Below, one piece after another: positions 57,103-64,000 of a stretch of 64,000 nt of DNA. Below the pieces are notes generated by a model, which worked only from the letters and a program-made list of their open reading frames with translations, ran no database searches and had not been told where the DNA came from. Location of the stretch: NCBI GenBank assembly GCA_900544135.1, contig UQTU01000007.1, forward strand, positions 41,327-105,326, in the 5' to 3' direction. The DNA comes from an uncultured Collinsella sp. GTDB taxonomy: Bacteria; Actinomycetota; Coriobacteriia; Coriobacteriales; Coriobacteriaceae. How positions within the stretch are numbered: position 1 is the stretch's first letter; the number at the start of each line of letters is the position of its first letter. A program made the position numbers and the translations under genes.

Positions 57103-57150
57103 CACCTGCGACGTTCTTTAACGACTAGTCATTCAAGAACGTCGCAGGTG
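57103..57150. repeat. Perfect 16-bp hairpin before the PTS IIA gene
   Basis: CACCTGCGACGTTCTT (57103-57118) and its exact complement (57135-57150) enclose a 16-base loop with ACTAGT. It ends 23 bases before the gene start and may be a repeat or a leader structure. Confidence 0.7.
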
Positions 57151-57172
57151 ACTAGGTGAGAGAGGTGAGCGC

Positions 57173-57637
57173 ATGGCGGATAACGAAGCGCTGTTTACGC
57201 CTGAGCTGGTGTTTTTTGATTGGGAGTGTGCGACGCCGGGTGAGGTGTTTGCGCAACTCGAGAGTGAGCTTGCTCCGCGCGGCTACATTGCCGACGGTTG
57301 GCTCGACGCCGTTCGCACGCGCGAGGATGCCTATCCCACGGGTCTTGCCATGCCGGCGGTAAACATTGCCATTCCGCATACCGATCCGGGGTTTGTGGCC
57401 AAGCCCTATATCGCGGTGGTGAAGCCCGCCGCGCCCGTGATATTTAACGCTATGGCTGGCATGGGCGCTCCGGTGCCGGCGCAGATCGTCATCAACCTGG
57501 GCATCGCCGAGCCGGGCGGCCAGGTCGAGGCCCTGCAGGCGCTTATGAATATCTTTATGGACGCGGACACCGCGGCCGATGTGCTCGGCCAGACCACGCC
57601 CCAAGGCATGGTCGAAGCCATCCGCCGCCACTTTTAA
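57173..57637 (+). CDS. PTS IIA component, fructose/galactitol type
   Basis: The 154-residue protein matches the PTS EIIA type 2 fold, with the phosphorylated His in VNIAIPHTD and the family's PVPAQIVINLGI-like strand. No IIB or IIC gene is near, so it may serve a distant transporter or have a regulatory role. GAGAGGTGAG precedes the ATG. Confidence 0.82.
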   Translation: MADNEALFTPELVFFDWECATPGEVFAQLESELAPRGYIADGWLDAVRTREDAYPTGLAMPAVNIAIPHTDPGFVAKPYIAVVKPAAPVIFNAMAGMGAPVPAQIVINLGIAEPGGQVEALQALMNIFMDADTAADVLGQTTPQGMVEAIRRHF

Positions 57638-57725
57638 ATCCGGCCCCTGGGGACGTTCCTTTTGTCGCGGGGGCTGCGTTGTGACACAATGGCGTTTGTT
57701 CGATTCGTGATGCGAAAGGCCAAAC

Positions 57726-58946
57726 ATGGCAAATAAGAAAAAGAACCCCGAGGTCGCGCCGACGTCCGAGCAACGGTCCCGCGCCGCCTCCAGCTCTCGC
57801 AAGAAGCAGCGCAAGACCTATGTGTCCAAGACCGTCAAGATTGTCCTGGTGGTCATCGGCGTGCTGGCGATGCTGCTCTCCGTCTCGGCCATGGCGTGCT
57901 CCGGCCTGATGTCGCAGGCCGAGGACACCTCGGGCTACAAGCTTACCGGCGGTGTAGCTGCCACTATCAACGGCACCAACCTCACCGAGGACACCGTGAC
58001 CAAGCAGATCATGAGCATGCGCACGTCCTACGGCTACACCAAGGACAAGGACTGGGCACAGTATCTGGTCGACAACGACCTCACGCCCAAGAAGTACCGC
58101 AAGCAACTCATCGACTCCTACACGCAGCAGATTCTGCTTCAACAGGCACAGAAGGAGAACGGCGTGACGGTGTCGGACGAGGAGGTCGAGAAGGCTTGGA
58201 AGGACGCGTGCAAGAGCGCGGGCGGTGCCAAGGCCTTTAAGAAGACCCTTAAGACCTACGGCTACACCGAGGACACCTACAAGGACTCGCTCAAGGAGAG
58301 CCTGGCGCAGCAAAAGCTTAAGGATGCTGTGGCGCCCACCAGCAAGCCCAAGGACAGCGAGATTGTCGATTACATCAACGAGAACCTGTCCAACTACAAC
58401 GATGCCCGTCGCTCGTCGAACATCCTGATCAAGGTTGATTCCGACGCTTCCGACGAGGACAAGGCTGCCGCCAAGGCCAAGGCGCAGGAGTGCCTGGACA
58501 AGATCAACTCCGGTGAGCTGAGCTTTGAGGACGCCGTTGAACAGTACTCCGAGGACACCGGATCCAAGGAGAAGAAGGGCGATGTGGGCTGGGATAAGCT
58601 CACCACCTTTGTCGACAGCTACCAGACGGCGCTCGAGGGGCTCAACAAGGGCGACGTGAGCGAAGTCATCGAGTCGACCTATGGCTACCACATCATCAAG
58701 TGCACCGACTACTTCCATGTCGATAATCAGGTTGACGACATCAACCAGGTGCCCAAGGCCATCAAAAAGTACGTCTCCAACGTGGTGAAGACGCAAGCGG
58801 TCAGCACCGCGTACAGCGAGTGGCTGGAGCAGTACAAGAAGGATGCCGACATCACCGTCAACCCCATGCCCAAAGACGTGCCATACAACGTCAGTCTGAA
58901 GGGCGTCACCAAGAGTTCGACCGACGATTCGTCGACGACTGAGTAA
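57726..58946 (+). CDS. PpiC/PrsA-type peptidyl-prolyl isomerase (foldase)
   Basis: The 406-residue protein has a Lys/Arg-rich start and a hydrophobic segment (about 40-58) ending in SAMACSG, a possible lipobox. A SurA-like N-terminal chaperone region follows (ATINGTNLTEDTVTKQ), and then a parvulin domain (ARRSSNILIKV, LSFEDAVEQYSEDTGSKEKKGDVGW, VIESTYGYHIIKC). It probably folds secreted proteins outside the membrane. A Ser/Thr-rich tail ends the protein. Confidence 0.88.
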   Translation: MANKKKNPEVAPTSEQRSRAASSSRKKQRKTYVSKTVKIVLVVIGVLAMLLSVSAMACSGLMSQAEDTSGYKLTGGVAATINGTNLTEDTVTKQIMSMRTSYGYTKDKDWAQYLVDNDLTPKKYRKQLIDSYTQQILLQQAQKENGVTVSDEEVEKAWKDACKSAGGAKAFKKTLKTYGYTEDTYKDSLKESLAQQKLKDAVAPTSKPKDSEIVDYINENLSNYNDARRSSNILIKVDSDASDEDKAAAKAKAQECLDKINSGELSFEDAVEQYSEDTGSKEKKGDVGWDKLTTFVDSYQTALEGLNKGDVSEVIESTYGYHIIKCTDYFHVDNQVDDINQVPKAIKKYVSNVVKTQAVSTAYSEWLEQYKKDADITVNPMPKDVPYNVSLKGVTKSSTDDSSTTE

Positions 58947-59000
58947 TCATGGGGCGGTGCTCGCGCAAGTGCCGCCCACGCTATTAGAGAGGATTTGCAG

Positions 59001-59444
59001 ATGACCAACGAAGAGCTGCAGAAGGAAATGATCGCCGCCATGAAGGCCAAGGACAAGGTTCGCCTGTCCATCATCCGTCAGGTCAAGGCCGAGGTGAAGA
59101 ATATCGAGGTCAACGAGCGCCGCGACGTGACCGAGGAAGACGTCAACAGCATGATCAAGCGTCTGATTAAGCAGACGAGCGAGACGCTGGAGATGTCCAT
59201 CAAGGCCGGTACCGACCAGGACCGTACCGACAACCTGACCGAGCAGGTCAAGATTCTGGAGAGCCTGCTGCCCGCGCAGGTTTCGGGCGAGGAGCTCGAG
59301 GCGCTGATCGAGCAGGTTATCGCCGAGCTGGGCGCCACGTCCAAGAAGCAGATGGGCCAGGTCATGGGAGCACTCGGCAAGGCCACCGGCGGCAACTTCG
59401 ACAAGCCTGCCGCGGCAAAGATCGTCGGAGCCAAACTCGCGTAA
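59001..59444 (+). CDS. YqeY / GatB-tail-like protein
   Basis: The 147-residue protein matches the YqeY family, related to the tail domain of GatB (RLSIIRQVKAEVKN, LLPAQVSGEELEALI, GQVMGALGKATGG). The exact role is unknown, perhaps tRNA-related. GAGAGGAT precedes the ATG at 59001. Confidence 0.9.
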   Translation: MTNEELQKEMIAAMKAKDKVRLSIIRQVKAEVKNIEVNERRDVTEEDVNSMIKRLIKQTSETLEMSIKAGTDQDRTDNLTEQVKILESLLPAQVSGEELEALIEQVIAELGATSKKQMGQVMGALGKATGGNFDKPAAAKIVGAKLA

Positions 59445-59447
59445 TTT

Positions 59448-59600
59448 GTTATGCGGTTTTACCAAACCGCATAACGGCTCGACGCTGCAAACCCGTACAC
59501 ACGGCAATCTGACGTTCAATTTCAAGGGCGCGACCATAAGGTCTGCGCCCTTTCATTTCACGTCACCTTGCTCGCGTGTACGGGTTTTCGCTGACTTATG
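59448..59600 (-). repeat. Structured dispersed element, family A copy 3 (also yqeY terminator)
   Basis: On the minus strand the order is: ATAAGTCAGCGAAA; arm AAACCCGTACAC complement (59576-59587); GCAA-GG-TGACGT; a core hairpin GGGCGC/GCGCCC; ACGTCA-GA-TTGC; the other arm (59489-59500); TTGCAGCGTCGAG-like TGCAGCGTCGAG; and the hairpin GCGGTTTGGTAAAACCGC. This is the same order as at 29403-29550, with different but still pairing helices. The last hairpin (59448-59475) lies just after the yqeY stop. Confidence 0.72.
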
Positions 59601-59621
59601 CTCAACAAGGGCGGTTGAGCG

Positions 59622-59688
59622 CTCATTGGGGACAGACTTAAATGAGTACCCGCTCATTGGGTACTCATTTAAGTCTGTCCCCAATGAG
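59622..59688. repeat. Perfect 30-bp inverted repeat with GGGGACAG motif
   Basis: Arms 59622-59651 and 59659-59688 are exactly complementary and the loop is 7 bases. Each arm carries GGGGACAG or its complement and the TTAAATGAGTACC segment. Confidence 0.85.
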
Positions 59689-59794
59689 TGGGCGGAAGGT
59701 TGCGGGTTCTTTACGGGAATGTAGTGTGGGCTGCGGGAACGTGGTTCTTTCCGTACAATAGTTCAACTCGTGTAAACGCAGGGAAGGGACATTC
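59689..59794 (+). other. Rest of the 59.4-59.8 kb gap
   Basis: The 350-base gap between yqeY and the ABC ATPase gene is filled by the two repeats above. This last part should hold the transporter promoter: TACAAT near 59754 is a possible -10 box. Confidence 0.4.
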
Positions 59795-60526
59795 ATGGCA
59801 GACATGATCGAGATCAAGCATCTCAACAAGTACTTTGGCGACCTGCATGTGCTCAAAGATATCAACCTCACCGTCAAGCGCGGCGAGAAGCTCGTAATGA
59901 TCGGGCCTTCCGGCTCGGGCAAGTCGACGCTCATCCGTTGCGTCGACTATCTTGAGGAGCCCACGTCGGGCGAGGTCATCATCGACGGTACGCCGCTCAC
60001 CAAAAAGAATCACCTGGAGATGGCCCGCAAGTATAGCTCCATGGTGTTTCAGCAGTTCAACCTGTATCCCAACATGACGGTGCTGGGCAACCTGACGCTC
60101 GCGCCCATCAAGCTACAAAAGAAGAGCAAGGAGGAGGCGACCGAGATCGCCATCGCCGCACTCAAGCGCGTCGGCATGGCGCATAAGGCCGGCGAGTATC
60201 CGCAGAATCTCTCGGGTGGTCAGCAGCAGCGCATCGCCATCGCCCGTGCCCTGTGCACCAAGCAGCCCATCATCCTGTTTGACGAGCCGACTTCGGCGCT
60301 CGACCCCGAGATGGTCCAGGAGGTTCTGGACGTTATGATTGAGCTCGCGCAGGAGGACATCACCATGATCTGCGTGACGCACGAGATGGGCTTTGCGCGC
60401 CAGGTGGCCGACCGCGTCATCTTTATGGAGGACGGCCGCATTCTGGAGGAGGGCACGCCCGAGCACTTCTTCGATAACCCCGAGAACCCGCGCTGCCGCG
60501 AGTTCCTGTCCAAGATTCTGCACTAG
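59795..60526 (+). CDS. Polar amino acid ABC transporter, ATPase
   Basis: The 243-residue protein is of the GlnQ/HisP type, with Walker A GPSGSGKST, Q-loop MVFQQFNLYPNMTVL, signature LSGGQQQR, Walker B IILFDEPTSALD, and the H-loop in CVTHEMGFARQVADRV. It drives uptake through the two permeases encoded downstream. It starts the four-gene operon. Confidence 0.94.
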   Translation: MADMIEIKHLNKYFGDLHVLKDINLTVKRGEKLVMIGPSGSGKSTLIRCVDYLEEPTSGEVIIDGTPLTKKNHLEMARKYSSMVFQQFNLYPNMTVLGNLTLAPIKLQKKSKEEATEIAIAALKRVGMAHKAGEYPQNLSGGQQQRIAIARALCTKQPIILFDEPTSALDPEMVQEVLDVMIELAQEDITMICVTHEMGFARQVADRVIFMEDGRILEEGTPEHFFDNPENPRCREFLSKILH

Positions 60527-60534
60527 GCGCGGTG

Positions 60535-61410
60535 ATGGACATGACGGATATGACGAGGGCGGCCGTGTCGCGCCGTCACTTTTTGCAGCTGGCGGGTGCC
60601 GGCATGCTTGCGCTGACGGGGACCGCGCTTACCGGTTGCGGCAACTCCACCAGCGGCGAGGGCTCCGACAAGGGGTCCAAGCTTGCGGCCATCAAGTCGC
60701 GCGGCCATCTGAATGCCGGCGTCAAGAAAGATGTTCCCGGCTACGGCTATTACGACACCGCCAAAGGCCGCTTTGAGGGCATGGAAGTCGATTTGTGCTA
60801 CCAGATCGCCGCCGCTGTCTTTGGCGTGAGCTACAAGGAAGCCCGTGCCCAGGAGCTTGTCGAGTTTACCGACGTAACGCCCAAGACACGCGGCCCGCTG
60901 ATCGATAACGGCCAACTCGACGTGGTCGCAGCGACCTACACCATCACCGACGAGCGCAAGAAGAGCTGGGATTTCTCGACGCCGTACCGCACCGACTACG
61001 TGGGACTCATGGTCAAGAAGCGTTCGGGCTTTACCTCGATTGAGGACCTGGACGGCAAGGTCATCGGCGTGAGTCAGGGTGCCACCACGCAGGGCCTGAT
61101 CGAGCAGATGATCAAGGATAACGGCTTTAGCTGCAAGCCCGAATTTAGGGCCTTTAGCGGCTACCCCATCATCAAGAGTTCGCTCGACGCCGGCAATATC
61201 GACGTCTTTGCCATGGACCGCTCCACGCTGGCCGGCTACATGAACGAGACTGTCGAGCTACTGCAGCCCGAGGTCAAGTTTGGCGAGCAGGGCTACGGCG
61301 TGGCGACCAAGAAGGGCTGCGACCTCTCGGCCGTGGTCGATCAGGTGGTCTGCGATCGCTTGGCCGACGGCTGGCTCGATCAAGAGGTCAAGACCTGGGG
61401 TCTTGTATAG
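60535..61410 (+). CDS. Amino acid ABC transporter substrate-binding lipoprotein
   Basis: The product has a twin-Arg-like start (SRRHFLQLAGAG) and a lipobox LTGC near residue 36, so it is probably a lipoprotein exported by Tat or Sec. The family 3 solute-binding fold follows (GVKKDVPGYGYYD, GMEVDLCYQIAAAVFG, DVVAATYTITDERKKSWDFSTPY, VIGVSQGATTQGL). The ligand is probably a polar or acidic amino acid. The start is uncertain (GTG 60532 or ATG 60535). Confidence 0.9.
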   Translation: MDMTDMTRAAVSRRHFLQLAGAGMLALTGTALTGCGNSTSGEGSDKGSKLAAIKSRGHLNAGVKKDVPGYGYYDTAKGRFEGMEVDLCYQIAAAVFGVSYKEARAQELVEFTDVTPKTRGPLIDNGQLDVVAATYTITDERKKSWDFSTPYRTDYVGLMVKKRSGFTSIEDLDGKVIGVSQGATTQGLIEQMIKDNGFSCKPEFRAFSGYPIIKSSLDAGNIDVFAMDRSTLAGYMNETVELLQPEVKFGEQGYGVATKKGCDLSAVVDQVVCDRLADGWLDQEVKTWGLV

Positions 61411-61435
61411 GCGTATCGTCCAAGGAAGGAATCAA

Positions 61436-62182
61436 ATGCTCGAAGGATTATTTGACGCCGACCGTTGGTCGACGACATTTCAAAACATGGGGCCCTTCTG
61501 GGAGGGCTTTGGCGTGACGCTGCAGGTGGTTGTTGCCGGACTGCTGCTGTCGCTGGTGCTGGGCACGCTGCTGGGCGTGTTCTCGACCACCCGTTCGCGT
61601 GTGCTGCGTGGCATTAGCCGCGTGTACGTGGAGTTTTATCAGAACACCCCGTTGCCCGTGCAGGTGCTCTTTATGTACATGGCCGGCCCGCAGTTTTTGC
61701 AGGCCATGACCGGTGCCGACCAGCCGGTGCGCATCGCGCCGTTCGTGCTGGGTTTCTTGGGCGTGGGCCTGTATCACGCGGCCTATATCTCGGAGGTCAT
61801 CCGTACCGGTATCGAGGCTGTCCCGCGCGGTCAGATGGAGGCGGCTCAGAGCCAGGGTTTCACCCGCGCGCAGGCCTACTGGTACATCGTGCTGCCTCAG
61901 ACGTTCAAGATCATCCTGCCGCCGCTGTGTAACCAGGCGCTCAATCTGGTCAAGAACACGTCGGTACTGGCGCTCGTGGCCGGCGGCGACCTTATGTATC
62001 GTTCCGACAACTTTGTGAGTCTGTACGGCTACCTGCAGGGATACATCGTCTGCTGCCTTATGTACTTCATCATCTGCTTTCCGCTCGCCATGCTGGTGCA
62101 GTGGCTCGAGCGCCGCTCCAAGGAGCGTCCGCGCGGCGTGAGCCTGGCCGAGCTGGGGCTCGACAACGTAGAGGAGGCCTAG
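61436..62182 (+). CDS. Amino acid ABC transporter permease 1
   Basis: The 248-residue HisM/GlnP-type permease has the family signature YVEFYQNTPLPVQVLFMY and the EAA-loop EAAQSQGFTRAQAYWYIVLPQ. About five helices are seen. AAGGAAGG supports the ATG at 61436. Confidence 0.93.
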   Translation: MLEGLFDADRWSTTFQNMGPFWEGFGVTLQVVVAGLLLSLVLGTLLGVFSTTRSRVLRGISRVYVEFYQNTPLPVQVLFMYMAGPQFLQAMTGADQPVRIAPFVLGFLGVGLYHAAYISEVIRTGIEAVPRGQMEAAQSQGFTRAQAYWYIVLPQTFKIILPPLCNQALNLVKNTSVLALVAGGDLMYRSDNFVSLYGYLQGYIVCCLMYFIICFPLAMLVQWLERRSKERPRGVSLAELGLDNVEEA

Positions 62183-62185
62183 CGC

Positions 62186-62824
62186 ATGGAAATCTTCAAC
62201 GCGACCAACCTGCTCTACATTTGGGGCGGTTTTGTTAAGACCATCGAGATCTCGGCGCTGTCGATCTTTTTCTCGCTCATCTTTGGCACGGTGCTGGCGC
62301 TTGTTAAAAGCTATGCGCCCCGCCCGTTCCGTATTTTGGTGAGCGCCTATATCGAGCTGTTCCGCTGCACACCGAACCTGCTGTGGATCCTGTTTATCTA
62401 CTTTACGGTGCAGGGCTTGGACATCGTGATCTCGACCATCGCCTTTACGCTGTTTACCAGCGCCGTTATGGCTGAGATCGTGCGCGGCGGTCTTAACTCG
62501 ATTCCGCGCGGCCAGTTTGAGGCAGCGCAGAGCCAGGGTTTTGGCTTCTTTGCCACCATGCGCTACATCATTCTGCCGCAGACGTTTAAGACGATCATTC
62601 CGGCGCTGTTTAGCCAGTGCACGACCGTCATCAAGGACAGCTCGTATCTTTCGGGTATTAACGTGGCCGAGCTCATGTACACGGCAAACGTCGTGATGGC
62701 CCATGCGATCGACCTGTCGCAGGTGCTTATGCTCTACAGCCTGGTGTTTGCGATGTACTTTGTGCTCAACTTTGGTATCTCGCTGCTGGTTCGCGCATAT
62801 CAGAGGCGAATGGTGGCAGCGTAG
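62186..62824 (+). CDS. Amino acid ABC transporter permease 2
   Basis: The 212-residue second permease has YIELFRCTPNLLWILFIYF and EAAQSQGFGFFATMRYIILPQ. It begins 3 bases after the first permease stop, so they are translated together and form the heterodimeric channel. Confidence 0.93.
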   Translation: MEIFNATNLLYIWGGFVKTIEISALSIFFSLIFGTVLALVKSYAPRPFRILVSAYIELFRCTPNLLWILFIYFTVQGLDIVISTIAFTLFTSAVMAEIVRGGLNSIPRGQFEAAQSQGFGFFATMRYIILPQTFKTIIPALFSQCTTVIKDSSYLSGINVAELMYTANVVMAHAIDLSQVLMLYSLVFAMYFVLNFGISLLVRAYQRRMVAA

Positions 62825-62825
62825 A

Positions 62826-62856
62826 ATGTGGCAAAGGGACAGCCCCTTTGTCACAT
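62826..62856. repeat. REP-like hairpin with GGGACAG core
   Basis: ATGTGGCAAAGGG pairs with CCCTTTGTCACAT around ACAGCC-type loop. It lies between the permease stop and the ribosome site of the next gene. Confidence 0.7.
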
Positions 62857-62872
62857 AGAGAAAGGAATCGCG

Positions 62873-63496
62873 ATGAGCGATCTGGAGAACAAGAAGAGTC
62901 CTGTGGTCATTACCATCGCGCGCGACTTTGGTGCCGAGGGCCACGAGATCGGACGCATCCTCGCCAACGAGTTGGGGATTCCTCTGTACGACAACGAGCT
63001 ACTGGTGCGCGCGTCGCTGCGCGCGGGCGAGTCGCTCGACAAGATGGCCGCCTACGACGAGCGTCTGGCCGTGGAGAACATGGCGTTTCTGCCCGACCGC
63101 TACGATGCGCGTTCGTACTCGGACAAGTTGTTCCAAAAGATGAGCCAGGTGATTTTGGACCTGGGCGAGACCGAGAGCTGCATTATCGAAGGCCGTCTGT
63201 CCGATTACCTGCTTCGCAACAACCCCAACCACATTGCCGTGCTGGTGACCGCCCCCTTTGAGGACCGCGTCGAGATTGTGCGCAAAAAGCGTGGTCTCAA
63301 CAAAAAGAAGGGCGCCAAGCTGGTCAAGCAGCAGCAGAAGGCGCGCGAGGCGTTCTACAAGCGCTACAGCGCCGGCAAGTGGAAGATGACGAGCGGCAAG
63401 GACATCGTCGTCAATCGCGCCAAGCTGGGTCGCGAGGGCTGCAAAGACGTCATCGCAGCGGCCTACCGCTACAAGCTGGCGCAGCTCGAGGGCTAG
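62873..63496 (+). CDS. Cytidylate kinase-like family protein
   Basis: The 207-residue protein matches the AAA_26 cytidylate-kinase-like family: VITIARDFGAEGHEIGRILANELG at the start (a P-loop variant), then LPLYDNELL-like IPLYDNELLVRAS, IIEGRLSDYLL, and a C-terminal NRAKLGREGC. The true substrate is unknown. AAAGGA supports the ATG at 62873. It may be co-transcribed with the transporter. Confidence 0.82.
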   Translation: MSDLENKKSPVVITIARDFGAEGHEIGRILANELGIPLYDNELLVRASLRAGESLDKMAAYDERLAVENMAFLPDRYDARSYSDKLFQKMSQVILDLGETESCIIEGRLSDYLLRNNPNHIAVLVTAPFEDRVEIVRKKRGLNKKKGAKLVKQQQKAREAFYKRYSAGKWKMTSGKDIVVNRAKLGREGCKDVIAAAYRYKLAQLEG

Positions 63497-63516
63497 CCGT
63501 AAACGACCGAGAAATT

Positions 63517-63560
63517 CACCACAAAGGGGACAGGCACCTTTGTGGTGGTTTTTGTTTTAG
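63517..63560 (+). terminator. REP-like hairpin serving as terminator
   Basis: CACCACAAAGG pairs with CCTTTGTGGTG around GGACAGGCA and is followed by GTTTTTGTTTT. It is the same sequence family as 18362-18396, in reverse orientation. Confidence 0.72.
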
Positions 63561-63609
63561 GCCGAGGGGAAGGCCTTGGCGGCAGTGCCTATCCTCGGCT
63601 TTTGCATAG

Positions 63610-63826
63610 TCTCGATCTGTAACACCAAGCCAGCGAAAATGGCTCTAACTGTTACAGATTTAGATGAACCGTTCGGCCGTCAGCCCAACGTCTTGATCTG
63701 TAACACCAGGCGGCATATTTGGTCTCTAACTGTTACAGATTGAGATGCGGCGTGGGCGGCCGGCACAATATCTCGATCTGTAACAACTGCAGGGCTCAAC
63801 GGACTCCAGCTGTTACAGATTGAGAC
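63610..63826. repeat. Array of three 56-nt hairpin repeats
   Basis: Units lie at 63610-63665, 63691-63746 and 63771-63826. Each starts TCTCGATCTGTAACA (C to T in unit 2) and ends TGTTACAGATTGAGA or a close variant. The two ends pair over about 15 bp. The 25-26 central bases differ between units but can form smaller stems (for example AGCCA/TGGCT in unit 1). Units are separated by unlike spacers of 25 and 24 bases. Confidence 0.82.
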
Positions 63827-63843
63827 AAAACGACCGGGCAAGT

Positions 63844-63887
63844 CCCAAACCACCACAAAGGTGTCTGCCCCATCGTGGTGGTTTGGG
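63844..63887. repeat. REP-like hairpin, CACCAC type, degenerate
   Basis: CCCAAACCACCAC pairs with GTGGTGGTTTGGG around AAAGGTGTCTGCCCCATC. The loop resembles the AAGGTGCCTGTCCCC of 18362-18396. Confidence 0.7.
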
Positions 63888-63929
63888 CGGCCGGCATAGA
63901 AAAAGTCCCCGCCGGGCGTGTGCTGAACT

Positions 63930-63969
63930 GCCTCCCATTTCTTGGACACAAGAAATGGGAGGCTTTTTT
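63930..63969 (+). terminator. Terminator-like palindrome, possible insertion sequence end
   Basis: GCCTCCCATTTCTTG and CAAGAAATGGGAGGC flank GACA and are followed by TTTTTT. The TGGACACA/TGTGTCCA end and the short frame after it recall IS3-family termini, but the sequence stops too soon to tell. Confidence 0.55.
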
Positions 63970-64000
63970 ATGGCTGGAAACGCTTTGTACGACGTCGGGA
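63970..64000 (+). CDS. Possible start of a gene cut by the window edge
   Basis: An ATG directly after the T run opens a frame reading MAGNALYDVG to the edge. There is no Shine-Dalgarno. It could be a transposase start if the palindrome is an insertion sequence end. Support is weak. Confidence 0.25.
   Translation, partial: MAGNALYDVG

Larger units (their letters stand above)
63497..64000. other. Repeat-rich region at the right end
   Basis: This 500-base stretch has no complete gene. It holds two CACCACAAAGG-type hairpins, the three-unit GATCTGTAACA hairpin array, and a terminator-like palindrome followed by a short open frame, each described below. Confidence 0.6.

Noticed and set aside
63610..63826. 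CRISPR array
   Set aside because: The repeats are palindromic hairpins of 56 bases with variable centres, only three units are present, and no cas gene is near.
63610..63826. Integron attC sites
   Set aside because: The ends do not contain the GTTRRRY core needed for attC, and no integrase or cassette genes are present.

Overview
The window is high-GC bacterial chromosome close to the replication origin. The order dnaN (3' end), recF, a DUF721/DciA-like gene, gyrB, gyrA is the usual origin-proximal cluster. Gene content points to a gut Coriobacteriia, most likely Collinsella or a close relative: LPxTG-type pili with isopeptide domains, a mannose-family PTS, a mucin-type modular glycosidase, a PyrR-type leader before carA, and many dispersed hairpins. 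No 16S rRNA lies in the window, so the genus is an inference.

Layout. 1-6.8 kb: replication and topology genes. 7.1 kb: tRNA-Ile, then a bifunctional-nuclease-family protein, two small unknown proteins and typA (8.8-10.7 kb). 11.1-18.3 kb: a pilus locus with a large adhesin-like subunit split by one apparent base deletion and two further pilins. 18.4-20.3 kb (minus strand): a bactofilin-like membrane protein and a TRIC/UPF0126 channel. 20.5-21.7 kb: a lone PD-(D/E)XK-like nuclease gene between two 80-81-nt inverted copies of one hairpin repeat. 21.8-22.0 kb: two tRNA-Ser genes. 22.5-25.9 kb: rpsF-ssb-rpsR-rplI and dnaB. 26-32.3 kb: purA, purD, a Nudix hydrolase, an ABC exporter and an unknown membrane protein. 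32.6-37.5 kb: carA-carB. 37.7-41.6 kb: a GntR/UTRA regulator divergent from a mannose-family PTS operon whose IIC gene is frameshifted. 41.8-42.7 kb: a small membrane protein and a MarR regulator. 43.2-49.6 kb: one 2137-residue wall-anchored GH31 enzyme. 49.8-57 kb: purE, a class B sortase, a MoaE-like protein, a CmpB-family membrane protein, purF, purM, purN. 57.2-63.5 kb: a lone PTS IIA, a PpiC foldase, a YqeY protein, a polar amino-acid ABC transporter and a cytidylate-kinase-like protein. The last 500 bases hold hairpin repeats and perhaps the edge of an insertion sequence.

How it fits together: purine genes (purA, D, E, F, M, N) are scattered in small units and pyrimidine entry is carAB. 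Surface biology is prominent: pilins, the anchored GH31 enzyme and one sortase, with carbohydrate uptake by the mannose-type PTS. The most unusual content is intergenic. At least five families of hairpin elements are present. One (near 3.9, 29.4 and 59.5 kb) keeps an internal-loop motif while its helices change by compensating substitutions, which looks like a structured RNA or RNA-like mobile element.
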